Positions 32,023 through 40,253 of a stretch of 46,214 nt of DNA are shown one piece after another; the first letter of the stretch is position 1; the number at the start of each line of letters is the position of its first letter. Below the pieces are notes generated by a model, which worked only from the letters and a program-made list of their open reading frames with translations, was not told where the DNA came from and ran no database searches. The position numbers were made by a program, and so were the translations under genes. This DNA comes from Anaerolineales bacterium (GTDB lineage: Bacteria; Chloroflexota; Anaerolineae; 4572-78; J111): assembly GCA_020634935.1 (NCBI GenBank), contig JACKAT010000113.1, positions 1 through 46,214 of the forward strand, written 5' to 3'.

Positions 32023-32742
32023 ATGACTGTATCTAATACGGCGCCTGTCATTGATTGGGCGCGACAGCCGTCTTATCTGTACGACGGGTATAAATCCACC
32101 GCCAAGCGGGGGCCGACCAAACCGCTCATCCCTATGGCCCACACCCTGGCGGAACTGACCGGCCCGGTCTACGGCCATGACGATATCGCTCCGCTGGATA
32201 ATGACCTGACCAAGAATTCGGCCATCAACGGCGAACCCATCGGCGAACGCATCATTGTCGTGGGCCGCGTCACCGATGAAGCCGATCGGCCGGTGCGCAA
32301 CGCGCTGTTGGAGGTGTGGCAGGCCAACGCCACCGGTCGCTATTGGCACAAGGTCGATCAGCACGATGCGCCGTTGGACCCCAACTTTCGCGGCGCGGGC
32401 CGGGTGCTGACCGATGAGAACGGCGAGTATCGCTTTACCAGCATCAAACCCGGCGCTTACCCCTGGCGCAATCACCTCAACGCCTGGCGTCCCGCTCACA
32501 TTCATTTCTCCATCTTTGGCCGAGACTTTCTATCGCGGCTGGTCACCCAAATGTATTTTCCGGGCGACCCGCTGCTGCCCCTCGATCCCATCTACAACAG
32601 TATCCCCGATGAAAACGCCCGTCAACTACTAATATCAACCTACGCCCACGATATCACCACACCAGAATGGGCGTTGGGCTACCGCTTTAATATTGTGCTG
32701 TGCGGCAGCCGCGAAACGCCGTTTGAAACCAAGGAGGTTTAA
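32023..32742 (+). CDS. pcaH: Protocatechuate 3,4-dioxygenase beta subunit
   Basis: A 239-residue catalytic subunit of the intradiol dioxygenase that opens protocatechuate to 3-carboxy-cis,cis-muconate. The Fe(III) ligands are visible: Tyr107 (GRYWHK), Tyr146 (KPGAYPWRN), His159 and His161 (PAHIHF). Their spacings of 39, 13 and 2 residues equal those of the Pseudomonas enzyme. The N-terminus has the RPSYLYDGYKST-like start normal for PcaH. GGGAGAG lies upstream of the ATG. pcaG follows after one base, so the two subunits are coexpressed. Confidence 0.96.
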   Translation: MTVSNTAPVIDWARQPSYLYDGYKSTAKRGPTKPLIPMAHTLAELTGPVYGHDDIAPLDNDLTKNSAINGEPIGERIIVVGRVTDEADRPVRNALLEVWQANATGRYWHKVDQHDAPLDPNFRGAGRVLTDENGEYRFTSIKPGAYPWRNHLNAWRPAHIHFSIFGRDFLSRLVTQMYFPGDPLLPLDPIYNSIPDENARQLLISTYAHDITTPEWALGYRFNIVLCGSRETPFETKEV

Positions 32743-32743
32743 G

Positions 32744-33298
32744 ATGTCCATCCAAACCGGCAGTCAGACCGTTGGCCCTTACTTCAGAATTGGCATGATC
32801 CGGGGCGGCGAAAACACCTTGGTTCAAGACGAGACGGTCGGCCAGCGGATTTACATTAAAGGTCAACTGCTGGATGGCGACGGCCAGCCGGTGAACGACG
32901 GCTGCATCGAGATCTGGCAGGCCGATGCTCAGGGCTATTTCAACCACCCGGCCGATCCCAATCAGGCTCAAGCCGACCCGAATTTTCGCGGCTTTGGTCG
33001 ATCGGAAACGCTGGGGGCCGGCTTTTGGTTTAAGACGATCAAGCCGGGCGTCATTGCCGGCGCGCCAACGCCCTACATCAACGTGCGTGTTTTCTCGCGG
33101 GGCATGCTCATTCACGCCCTGACCCGCCTCTACTTTTCCGACGAAAGCGCCAACGCCGATGATCCGCTGCTCAACAGCGTCCCGCCGGAGCGACGGGCGA
33201 CCCTGATTGCCCAACGCCAAGAGTTCGGCGATGTCCCGACCTACCGTTTTGATATTCACCTGCAAGGGGATAAGGAAACGGTGTTTTTCAATCCTTAA
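32744..33298 (+). CDS. pcaG: Protocatechuate 3,4-dioxygenase alpha subunit
   Basis: A 184-residue alpha subunit, starting MSIQTGSQTVGPYFRIGMIR with the family TPSQTVGPYF-like motif. AAGGAGG overlaps the end of pcaH and decides this start. It contains DGCIEIWQADAQGYF and DPNFRGFGR but lacks the iron-binding tyrosine/histidine set, as expected for alpha. Together with PcaH it forms the (alpha-beta-Fe) oligomer. Confidence 0.95.
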   Translation: MSIQTGSQTVGPYFRIGMIRGGENTLVQDETVGQRIYIKGQLLDGDGQPVNDGCIEIWQADAQGYFNHPADPNQAQADPNFRGFGRSETLGAGFWFKTIKPGVIAGAPTPYINVRVFSRGMLIHALTRLYFSDESANADDPLLNSVPPERRATLIAQRQEFGDVPTYRFDIHLQGDKETVFFNP

Positions 33299-33350
33299 AG
33301 GGGTAGGGGGTAGGTAGTAGGTAGTAGGGAAAAAGCTTCCCTTCCTTCCT
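33299..33350. repeat. Pu/Py hairpin repeat after pcaG
   Basis: GGGTAGGTAGTAGGTAGTAGG-like purine arm facing TTCCCTTCCTTCCTATTCC. Lies in the 88-base gap between pcaG and pcaB. Confidence 0.5.
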
Positions 33351-33386
33351 ATTCCTAACATCATCAGTAATAGGTACTAGCGACGC

Positions 33387-34742
33387 ATGCCTTTTTCACC
33401 GACCGACTCAACCATATACGCCCCTTTATTTAGCGATCCGAGTTTGGCGGACATTTTTTCCGACCGGCAGTTTGTCCGTTACATGCTGACGGTGGAAGCC
33501 GCTTTGGCTGAAGTGCAGGGTCGATTGGGGGTCATTCCCGAGGCAGCGGCGGCGAAAATTGTGGCCGGAGCGTCGGCGCTGGCGGTTGACTTTGCGGCGC
33601 TGCAAGCAGGCGTCGAGCAGACCGGCGTCCCGATCATCGAGCTGGTTAGACAACTGCGGGGGCAGGTCGGCCCCGAGGCGGCCGGTTATGTTCATTGGGG
33701 CGCGACCACGCAGGATATGGTCGATACGGCCCTGGTGCTGCAAATGCGGGCGGCGCTGGAGCAGATCGAACCGGTGCTGCTGGCGGTCATCACCAACCTG
33801 GCCGATCTGGCCAATCGACACCGGACGACGCTGATGGCCGGTCGCACCCATTCGCAGCAGGCGCTGCCCATTCCCTTCGGGCTGAAAGCGGCCGGGTGGC
33901 TGGCTCCGCTGCTGCGGCATCGCCGGCGGTTGATCGAACTGAAGCCGCGCTTGCTGGTGGTGCAGTTTGGCGGCGCGGCGGGGACGCTGGCCTCGCTGGG
34001 TGATCGCGGCGCAGCGGTGCAAGCGGCGCTGGCCGAGACGTTGCGGTTGGGCGTGCCGGCCGTGCCGTGGCACACGCAGCGCGACAACCTGGCCGAAGTA
34101 GCCGGCTGGCTGTCGCTGGTCAGCGGCAGTTTGGCCAAAATGGCTCAGGATATCATTTTGCTGGCCCAGACCGAGGTCGGCGAAGTGCGCGAGTCGGCGG
34201 ACACGGCGCGGGGCGGTTCCAGCACCATGCCGCAAAAGCGCAACCCGATTATCAGCGAACTGATCATCGCTGCAGCCCGCACCAACGCCGGACTGCTGGC
34301 GATGATGCATCAGGCCTTGGTGCAGGAACACGAACGCGCTACCCACGGCTGGCAGGTCGAATGGCTAACGCTGCCGCAGATGTTCGCCCTGACCGGATCG
34401 GCGCTGAACAAGGCCCACTTTCTCAGCGAAAACCTGGTGGTCGATGCCGACCGAATGCGGCAGAATGTGGCCGCCTCGAACGGGCTAATGCTGGCCGAGG
34501 CGATCAACTTTGCTTTGACGGCTTACATGGCCCGGACCGAGGCCAAACAATTGGTCAAAGAGGCGGTGCAGGTGGCGCTGGATCAAAATCGCCATCTGGT
34601 CGATGTAGTGCGAGACAGGGTTGATGCGCCGCTCGATTGGCCGGCCTTAAAAGATGAAATGGCCTATTTTGGTTCGGCCAACCTGTTTATTGACCGCGTT
34701 CTGGCCGAAGCGGCGCAAGTGGCCACACCGGCCAAAATGTAG
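33387..34742 (+). CDS. pcaB: 3-carboxy-cis,cis-muconate cycloisomerase
   Basis: A 451-residue fumarase/argininosuccinate-lyase superfamily enzyme. The superfamily signature is GGSSTMPQKRNPIISELI near residue 280, with HWGATTQDMVDTALVLQMR (about 110-125) and AGRTHSQQALPIPFGLKAAG. It begins FSPTDSTIYAPLFSDPSLAD, as PcaB does. It converts 3-carboxymuconate to gamma-carboxymuconolactone, the substrate of PcaC. Its place right after pcaHG supports this over adenylosuccinate lyase. Confidence 0.95.
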   Translation: MPFSPTDSTIYAPLFSDPSLADIFSDRQFVRYMLTVEAALAEVQGRLGVIPEAAAAKIVAGASALAVDFAALQAGVEQTGVPIIELVRQLRGQVGPEAAGYVHWGATTQDMVDTALVLQMRAALEQIEPVLLAVITNLADLANRHRTTLMAGRTHSQQALPIPFGLKAAGWLAPLLRHRRRLIELKPRLLVVQFGGAAGTLASLGDRGAAVQAALAETLRLGVPAVPWHTQRDNLAEVAGWLSLVSGSLAKMAQDIILLAQTEVGEVRESADTARGGSSTMPQKRNPIISELIIAAARTNAGLLAMMHQALVQEHERATHGWQVEWLTLPQMFALTGSALNKAHFLSENLVVDADRMRQNVAASNGLMLAEAINFALTAYMARTEAKQLVKEAVQVALDQNRHLVDVVRDRVDAPLDWPALKDEMAYFGSANLFIDRVLAEAAQVATPAKM

Positions 34743-34743
34743 C

Positions 34744-34952
34744 GGAGCAACAAAGCTTGCTTTGTCATTCAAAATACGGTCAAAGTAAACTTTGACGCTC
34801 CACACCTTTATCTTCGGCGGAGCGACAAAGCTTGCTTTGTCATTCAAAATACGGTCAAAGTAAACTTTGACGCTCCACACCTTTATTCGCAGTGGAGCAA
34901 CAAAGCTTGCTTTGTCATTCACGGTAAGGTCAAAGTAAACTTTGACGCTCCA
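34744..34952. repeat. Triple tandem CAAAG double-hairpin array
   Basis: Three copies with a 75-bp period (34744-34802, 34819-34876, 34894-34952). Each has ACAAAGCTTGCTTTGT and GTCAAAGTAAACTTTGAC, bracketed by GGAGC and GCTCC. The array fills the gap between pcaB and the first transporter gene and would fold into a row of RNA hairpins, which could set relative expression of the two halves of the operon. Confidence 0.85.
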
Positions 34953-34977
34953 CTTATAAAGGAAGGACGAAGTCCAA

Positions 34978-35709
34978 TTGCTTCTGGAAGTGAGACAACT
35001 AACTAAATCATTCGGCGGCCTGCTGGCGCTGAGCAATGTGTCGTTTACCGTTGAAAAAGGCGATGTGGTGGGCTTAATCGGCCCTAACGGCTCCGGCAAA
35101 TCGACCGCGTTCAATATTATGGCGGGTACCTTTCCGCCGACGTCGGGCCAGGTGCTGCTGGAAGGCAAGGATATTACCGGCCTACCGGCCCATCAGGTTT
35201 CGGCGCGGGGGATCGCCCGCTCGTTTCAGTTGGTGCGGCCGTTTCTGCATTTGACCGCGCTGCAAAATGTCATGGCCGGGCGGATGTACGGCCACGAGCC
35301 GGTAGCGAGTACCCACCAGGCCAAAACCGAAGCGATGGCGATTCTGGCCTTCATTGGTCTGGCCGAAAAGAACCAGACCAAGGCCGGTAGTCTGACCGTG
35401 ATGGAGCGCAAATGGCTGGAGTTGGGCCGGGCGCTGGCCACCCGGCCCAAGCTGCTGCTGTTGGATGAATTTATGGCCGGCTTGACCCCCACCGAAGTCA
35501 ACGCCGCGATGAGCTTGATCGGTGAATTTAAGGAGCAGGGGATCACCGTGATTGTGGTCGAGCACATTGTCAAAGCGGTCATGAATCTATCGAACCATGT
35601 GATCGTCTTGAATGCCGGCACCAAAATTGCCGAAGGTTCGCCGCAAGAGGTCTCAAGGGACCCGCACGTGATCAAGGCGTATCTGGGGGAACGCTATGCT
35701 GCACATTAG
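34978..35709 (+). CDS. livG: ABC transporter ATP-binding protein, LivG type, with degenerate signature
   Basis: A 243-residue ATPase of the branched-chain amino acid (HAAT) importer family. Walker A is GPNGSGKST (35-43), with the LivG-typical SARGIARSFQLVRPF. Walker B is LLLLDEFMAGLTP. The ABC signature, normally LxYGQQRRLEIARAL, reads SLTVMERKWLELGRALA, so the Gly-Gln core is absent, and the Pro after Walker-B Glu is Phe. Start is TTG with GGAAGGA upstream. It overlaps livF by 14 bases. In this setting the system likely imports an aromatic acid, as PcaMNVWX does in Sinorhizobium. Confidence 0.93.
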   Translation: MLLEVRQLTKSFGGLLALSNVSFTVEKGDVVGLIGPNGSGKSTAFNIMAGTFPPTSGQVLLEGKDITGLPAHQVSARGIARSFQLVRPFLHLTALQNVMAGRMYGHEPVASTHQAKTEAMAILAFIGLAEKNQTKAGSLTVMERKWLELGRALATRPKLLLLDEFMAGLTPTEVNAAMSLIGEFKEQGITVIVVEHIVKAVMNLSNHVIVLNAGTKIAEGSPQEVSRDPHVIKAYLGERYAAH

Positions 35710-36400
35710 CCGGATCGATGTGGCTTATGGCGACCTACAAGTGTTGTGGGATGTGTCGCTGGAGGTGGGGCCAAAATCGGTGGTGGCGATGGTCGGGCCC
35801 AATGGCGCCGGCAAAACCACCACCCTCAGAGCCGTGATGGGTTTGCTGCGGCCCGCGCAAGGCCGCATTACTTTTATGGGCCAGGACATCACCCAAACGC
35901 CGACCCACGAGATAGTGAACATGGGTTTGTGCCTGGTTCCGGAATGGCGAGGCACCTTTTCTACCTTGACGGTGCTGGAAAATCTGGAACTGGGCGCGTT
36001 TCCCAAAGCGGCCCGCGCCAAGAAGACCGAGAGCATGCAGCGCGTCTTTGAGATTTTCCCCATCCTGGCCGAGCGCCAATCCCAACGCGCCGGCACGTTG
36101 AGCGGCGGCCAGCGCCAAATGCTGGCCATTGGTCGAGCGCTGATGCTCCAGCCTAAACTCCTCATTTTAGATGAACCGTCGCTGGGCTTAGCGCCGTTGA
36201 TCGTGGACGACATTTTCAAGGTGATCAAACAAATTAGCACGGAAGGCATCTCCATCCTGGTGGTGGAGCAGAATGTCAACATGGCTTTGGAAATTGCGCA
36301 GTACGCCTACGTCATCGAAACCGGTCGCATTGTTCAGCATGACACCGGGGCCAAGCTGCTGACCGACGAACGGGTTAGGTCGGCGTATATGGGAATTTAG
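35696..36400 (+). CDS. livF: ABC transporter ATP-binding protein, LivF type
   Basis: A 234-residue second ATPase of the HAAT importer. Walker A is GPNGAGKTTT, the signature LSGGQRQMLAIGRAL is intact, and Walker B is LLILDEPSLGLAP. The ending VIETGRIVQHDTGAKLLTDE...YMGI is typical of LivF. It starts inside the end of livG and is followed after 15 bases by the first permease gene. Confidence 0.94.
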   Translation: MLHISRIDVAYGDLQVLWDVSLEVGPKSVVAMVGPNGAGKTTTLRAVMGLLRPAQGRITFMGQDITQTPTHEIVNMGLCLVPEWRGTFSTLTVLENLELGAFPKAARAKKTESMQRVFEIFPILAERQSQRAGTLSGGQRQMLAIGRALMLQPKLLILDEPSLGLAPLIVDDIFKVIKQISTEGISILVVEQNVNMALEIAQYAYVIETGRIVQHDTGAKLLTDERVRSAYMGI

Positions 36401-36415
36401 AAACTGGAGAATTTC

Positions 36416-37294
36416 GTGTTTGAAATCATCGCCCAAAATATTGTGTCCGGGATCATGGTGGGCGCGTTGTATGGCTTGGCGGCCTTGGGCTTGTCGCTGG
36501 TGTTTGGGGTGCTGAAAATCCTGAACGTAGCCCACGGCGAGCTGATTATGCTGGGCGGGTATACCACCTTTTGGCTGTTTAATCTATATGGTCTCGATCC
36601 ATTCGTGTCGCTGCTGGTGGTCTTGCCGACGATCTTTGTGGTCGGCTGGCTGCTGCACCAGGGGTTGTTTAGCCGAGTGGTGCAGCTCGATGAGGAAAAT
36701 CGGATCAAGAATTCACTCCTGATTGGCTTTGGATTGACCCTGGTGCTGCAAAATCTGGCCATCCAACTGTGGACGGCCGATGAGCGCAGCGTGACCCCGG
36801 CCTATGCCACGGCGGCGCTGGAGTTGGGGGGCGTGCGCCTGCCGGTCATTCGCCTGGCGGGGTTGATTATCGCCTTTTTGGCAGTGGCGGGGCTGGAGCT
36901 TTTTCTCAATCGATCTTACTGGGGCAAAGCCGTGCGGGCCACTGCCGAAGATTGGCAGACGGCGGCGTTGACCGGCATTAACATCAAAACCACCTATCTG
37001 CTCACCTTTGGCCTGGGCGCGTCGCTGGCCGGGATTGCCGGCACGCTGGTTACGGTTAGCTTTAGCATTAGCCCGTTCATCGGCTTGCAGTGGACCTTAA
37101 AGGCGCTGATTGTGGTGGTGCTGGCCGGCCTGGGCAGTATCGGCGGCGTCCTGGCGGCGGGCATCTTGTTGGGCGTCACCGAGTCGCTCAGCGCCTATTA
37201 TTGGGGCGGCGAGTATCGCGAACTGGTCGGTTTAATCATCTTCCTGATTGTGCTGAGTGTCCGGCCGCAGGGTTTATTTGGAGCAAGCGAGTGA
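36416..37294 (+). CDS. livH: Branched-chain-type ABC permease, LivH type
   Basis: A 292-residue permease with about eight membrane helices. The LivH start QNIVSGIMVGALYGLAALGL is followed by FGVLKILNVAHGELIMLGGY (family hallmark NxAHGxxxMLGAY). The coupling region is near RATAEDWQTAALTGIN. Start is GTG (36416). Its stop overlaps the next GTG in GTGA, so livH and livM are coupled. Confidence 0.93.
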   Translation: MFEIIAQNIVSGIMVGALYGLAALGLSLVFGVLKILNVAHGELIMLGGYTTFWLFNLYGLDPFVSLLVVLPTIFVVGWLLHQGLFSRVVQLDEENRIKNSLLIGFGLTLVLQNLAIQLWTADERSVTPAYATAALELGGVRLPVIRLAGLIIAFLAVAGLELFLNRSYWGKAVRATAEDWQTAALTGINIKTTYLLTFGLGASLAGIAGTLVTVSFSISPFIGLQWTLKALIVVVLAGLGSIGGVLAAGILLGVTESLSAYYWGGEYRELVGLIIFLIVLSVRPQGLFGASE

Positions 37295-38214
37295 AATATG
37301 GCGGCTGGCTGATAGCGGGGGTGCTGCTGGCAGCTTTGCTGGTCACCCCCCAACTGCCGTTTAGTAATAACAAGATTCTGACCATCCTGATCCAACTGTT
37401 TATTGTCGCCGCGATGGCCTCGAGCTGGAACATACTGGCCGGTTTTGCCGGCCAAGTCAATCTGGGACACGCCGCGTTTTTTGGCCTGGGCGCGTTGACC
37501 ACCCGGCTAATGTGGCTAGACGGTTATCCGCTGGCGCTGAGTTTTGTAGCCGGCGGTCTGGTAGCGGCCCTCTTCGCCCTGGCCATCGGCTTTCCGGCGC
37601 TGCGGCTGCGCGGCATTTACTTCGCCATCGGCACGCTGGCTCTGGCCGAGGCGCTCAATGAGACGGTCAGCAACATCTTACCGGGCAATTCAGCCCTGCC
37701 CGGCCCGCAACTGGTCAGCTACGAACTGCCGTCGCGCTATTACTTGGCGCTGGGCGTGGTGCTGGTGGTTGTAGCTGTGGCCTACTGGCTAACCCAGGCC
37801 CGGCTTGGCCTGGGCATGATGAGCGTCCGCGAAAATGAAGCCGCGGCCCAGGCCATCGGCATCAACGCCTTCCGGCATAAACTGTGGGCCTTCATCATCA
37901 GCGCCTTTTTGGCCGGCATCACCGGCAGCGCGTTTGCCTATTTCCACGTCAGCTACTACTACCAGCATACCTTCACCCCTTTGTGGACCTTTGACGCCGT
38001 GCTGGTTACGTTTGTCGGCGGGGTGGGGACGGTCGCCGGCCCTATTTTGGGCGCGATCTTCTTTGTGGTCATCCGGGATGTGCTGGCGACTAATTTGACG
38101 AACTTTCACCAGGTTATTTTTGGCGTGTTGTTTATTCTCGTCGTGTTGATTTTACCCGGCGGCTTTTTGGAACTATGGGATCGACTCCGGGTGAGAATGA
38201 CTAATTCAAAGTAA
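37291..38214 (+). CDS. livM: Branched-chain-type ABC permease, LivM type
   Basis: A 307-residue permease with many helices. The LivM hallmarks are SWNILAGFAGQVNLGHAAFFGLG (about 45-67), LRLRGIYFAIGTLALAEA and SVRENEAAAQAIGIN before KLWAFIISAFLAGITG. Start is the GTG in the GTGA overlap at 37291; the open frame to the left is a shadow of livH. It ends 442 bases before the binding-protein gene. Confidence 0.93.
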   Translation: MKYGGWLIAGVLLAALLVTPQLPFSNNKILTILIQLFIVAAMASSWNILAGFAGQVNLGHAAFFGLGALTTRLMWLDGYPLALSFVAGGLVAALFALAIGFPALRLRGIYFAIGTLALAEALNETVSNILPGNSALPGPQLVSYELPSRYYLALGVVLVVVAVAYWLTQARLGLGMMSVRENEAAAQAIGINAFRHKLWAFIISAFLAGITGSAFAYFHVSYYYQHTFTPLWTFDAVLVTFVGGVGTVAGPILGAIFFVVIRDVLATNLTNFHQVIFGVLFILVVLILPGGFLELWDRLRVRMTNSK

Positions 38215-38239
38215 CTATTCAGTAGATAGAGGTCCATAT

Positions 38240-38462
38240 TAGTAACCTGAGTTCGGGAATTCATGTTCTTCATGTCATTTCGTAGCGCTAGCGGAGAAAT
38301 CCCAGTGACAATCCAATGAAAAGTGATTTGGCCGGGAAACTTTGCAGCGACAACGTTGAATTTTCCCGGCGAACAATTCGTTATGGCTATGCCTGAGGGA
38401 TTTCTCCGCCTCCGGCTGCGAAATGACAGGTGTGGCTCTAATTATCGAACTCAGGTTAGTAG
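38240..38462. repeat. Nested palindromic element, 'GTCATTTCG' type
   Basis: Outer arms TAACCTGAGTTCG and CGAACTCAGGTTA enclose GTCATTTCGTAGCG...GGAGAAATCCC and GGGATTTCTCCGCC...GCGAAATGAC (38274-38427). An inner GCCGGGAAA/TTTTCCCGGC hairpin lies in the middle. The ends GTCATTTCG/CGAAATGAC recur at 44300-44395. It occupies most of the livM-livK gap (38215-38656). Confidence 0.75.
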
Positions 38463-38597
38463 GCTAAGGTGGACACTAAAAACAACACCAATACAGCTTT
38501 GGGCAGACTCTCACGCGGACAGCGCAGCCAACGGCCATTGCTTTAGCTCAGGCCCGCTGGACGCGTGAGTAAAAATAAACCGTTTTTTCAACAGACA

Positions 38598-38628
38598 GGG
38601 TAGAGGAGGGCAGTACCCTCCTCTACCC
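38598..38628 (+). promoter_or_regulatory. Intercistronic hairpin before the binding-protein gene
   Basis: GGGTAGAGGAGGG and CCCTCCTCTACCC form a perfect 13-bp stem with the loop CAGTA, ending 28 bases before livK. Such hairpins next to binding-protein genes commonly protect the more abundant message; that role here is inference. Confidence 0.5.
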
Positions 38629-38656
38629 CACAGCCTATTTTCAAAGGAGAAAGAGC

Positions 38657-39991
38657 ATGAAGCAAAGAGGTTTATCAATTTTGGTCATTTTAGTCATGCT
38701 GCTGCTCATCACCGGCTGCGGCGGTCCGCCTCCACCCGAACCGACTGCCGCTCCGGCAGACACCAGCGCCCAGAGCGAACCGGCTGATACCGAGGAAGCA
38801 GCCGAAGCCGCCGAACCGACGGAAGAAATGGCTGAAGAAGCCGCCGCGTCAGATGCGCCGGCCGCCATCGAGATTGGGGCCGTGGTGCCGTTGACCGGGC
38901 CATTCGCCGGTGGGGGCGCTCAGGTTGAGCGGGGGTATAACATGGCGGTTGAGGCCATCAACGCCAACGGGGGCGTCTATGTTAAAGAGTATGATGCCCA
39001 AATTCCTCTGCACCTTAACCTGCTCGATGACGAATCAGACCCGAGTAAAACGGTTAGCCATATGGAAACGCTCTACTCTGACTCCGATATCGTGGCTTAC
39101 CTGGGCGGTTTTGGCAGCAGCTTGCACGCCGCCGCCGCCGCCATTGCCGAGAAGAACCAGGTCCCTTACCTGGGCGTGGCATTTGCGTTGTGGCAAGTTC
39201 ACCAGCAAGGGTATAAATATCTCTTCTCGCCCTTCATTAAATCACCCGATATCGCCATCGGTACGTTTGAGTTTCTCGATGGGACGCTGCCGGAAGGCGA
39301 GCGTCCCACCCGCGTCGGCATCTTTCAGGAGCAAACCGATTGGGGCATCGAGTTAGGCCAACTCTGGCGTGACAATGCCGAAGCGGCCGGGTACGAAGTC
39401 GTGGTCTACGAAGAGTATGCGCCCGGCAGTCAAGATTTCACCGATCTGATCCTCAAGGCCAAGGAAGCGGATGTGCAGTTGCTGCTGGCTTTGCCGAACC
39501 CGCCGGACGGGTTAACCATTTACAAACAAATGGGCGAACTCGACTACACCCCCAACGCTTCATTCTTTATTCGCGCGCCCGATGTCCCCACCTGGAGCGA
39601 GTCGCTGGGCAGCGCCGGTGACGAGGTGATGCTGGCGCCGGGCTGGCACAATTCCGTCCAGTTTCCGGGCGTCGATGAACTCAATGCCAAACATGTAGAA
39701 CTGATGGGCCGCCCGGCCGATCCGATTGTGGGTCCTGCCTATGCCGCCGTTCAGATTTTGGCCAATGCCATTGAACAAGCCGGCACGCTGGATCGCGCCG
39801 CCATTCGGGACGCCATCGCGGCCAGCGATGTGGATACCGTCGCCGGACACATGACTTTTAATGAAGACGGAACGGGTAAGGTCCCCTTCGTCTTACTGCA
39901 ATACCAAAATGGCAAACCGGAACTCATCTGGCCCAAGGAATTCGCTAAAGTCGATTTCATCTATCCAGCTCCGCCGTTTAGCGAGCGGTAG
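38657..39991 (+). CDS. livK: Substrate-binding lipoprotein of the LivK type
   Basis: A 444-residue periplasmic-binding protein (Peripla_BP_6) anchored by lipid. The signal MKQRGLSILVILVMLLLITG precedes lipobox Cys21, then a Pro/Ala/Glu-rich spacer to about 72. The binding domain begins IEIGAVVPLTGPFAGGGAQV, with AYLGGFGSSLHAAAAAIAEK and a C-terminal VDTVAGHMTFNEDGTGK, all usual for the family. GGAGAAAGAGC precedes the ATG. Genomic setting suggests an aromatic acid such as protocatechuate or 4-hydroxybenzoate as ligand, not an amino acid. Confidence 0.92.
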   Translation: MKQRGLSILVILVMLLLITGCGGPPPPEPTAAPADTSAQSEPADTEEAAEAAEPTEEMAEEAAASDAPAAIEIGAVVPLTGPFAGGGAQVERGYNMAVEAINANGGVYVKEYDAQIPLHLNLLDDESDPSKTVSHMETLYSDSDIVAYLGGFGSSLHAAAAAIAEKNQVPYLGVAFALWQVHQQGYKYLFSPFIKSPDIAIGTFEFLDGTLPEGERPTRVGIFQEQTDWGIELGQLWRDNAEAAGYEVVVYEEYAPGSQDFTDLILKAKEADVQLLLALPNPPDGLTIYKQMGELDYTPNASFFIRAPDVPTWSESLGSAGDEVMLAPGWHNSVQFPGVDELNAKHVELMGRPADPIVGPAYAAVQILANAIEQAGTLDRAAIRDAIAASDVDTVAGHMTFNEDGTGKVPFVLLQYQNGKPELIWPKEFAKVDFIYPAPPFSER

Positions 39992-40041
39992 TCAGAGGAA
40001 CTGCCCGATCCGTGGATGATGCATTAGACTTTATCGGAACA

Positions 40042-40126
40042 AAGGTGACAGTCACTTAACGGACTGGATATAGGGCCTGTTCATGGAAGAGCATCCATAT
40101 TTAGCACTAAAAAGTGACTGTCACCT
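40042..40126. repeat. R-type palindrome, divergent copy R5
   Basis: AAAGGTGACAGTCACTT and AAAGTGACTGTCACC match the inner repeats of R1-R4, but the outer ACTTACGCA ends are missing and the core is unrelated. It lies 50 bases after the livK stop. Confidence 0.65.
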
Positions 40127-40253
40127 GGTTTTTCGTTATTTCCAATAATGTCTATTTATTGAGATAAGGAGATAAAGCGAAAGGAAATTGGATTTATAGT
40201 CTAGTCTAAAATCGAACCGTCGAGGAACGTTTGAGCAAGGTAAATTACAGCCT

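Noticed and set aside
32744..33298. PcaG as a second catalytic intradiol dioxygenase
   Set aside because: It lacks the Tyr-Tyr-His-His iron set present in PcaH, as expected for the alpha subunit.
37090..37290. N-terminal extension of LivM
   Set aside because: It is an out-of-frame reading of the end of livH; the GTG in the GTGA overlap gives a normal LivM start.
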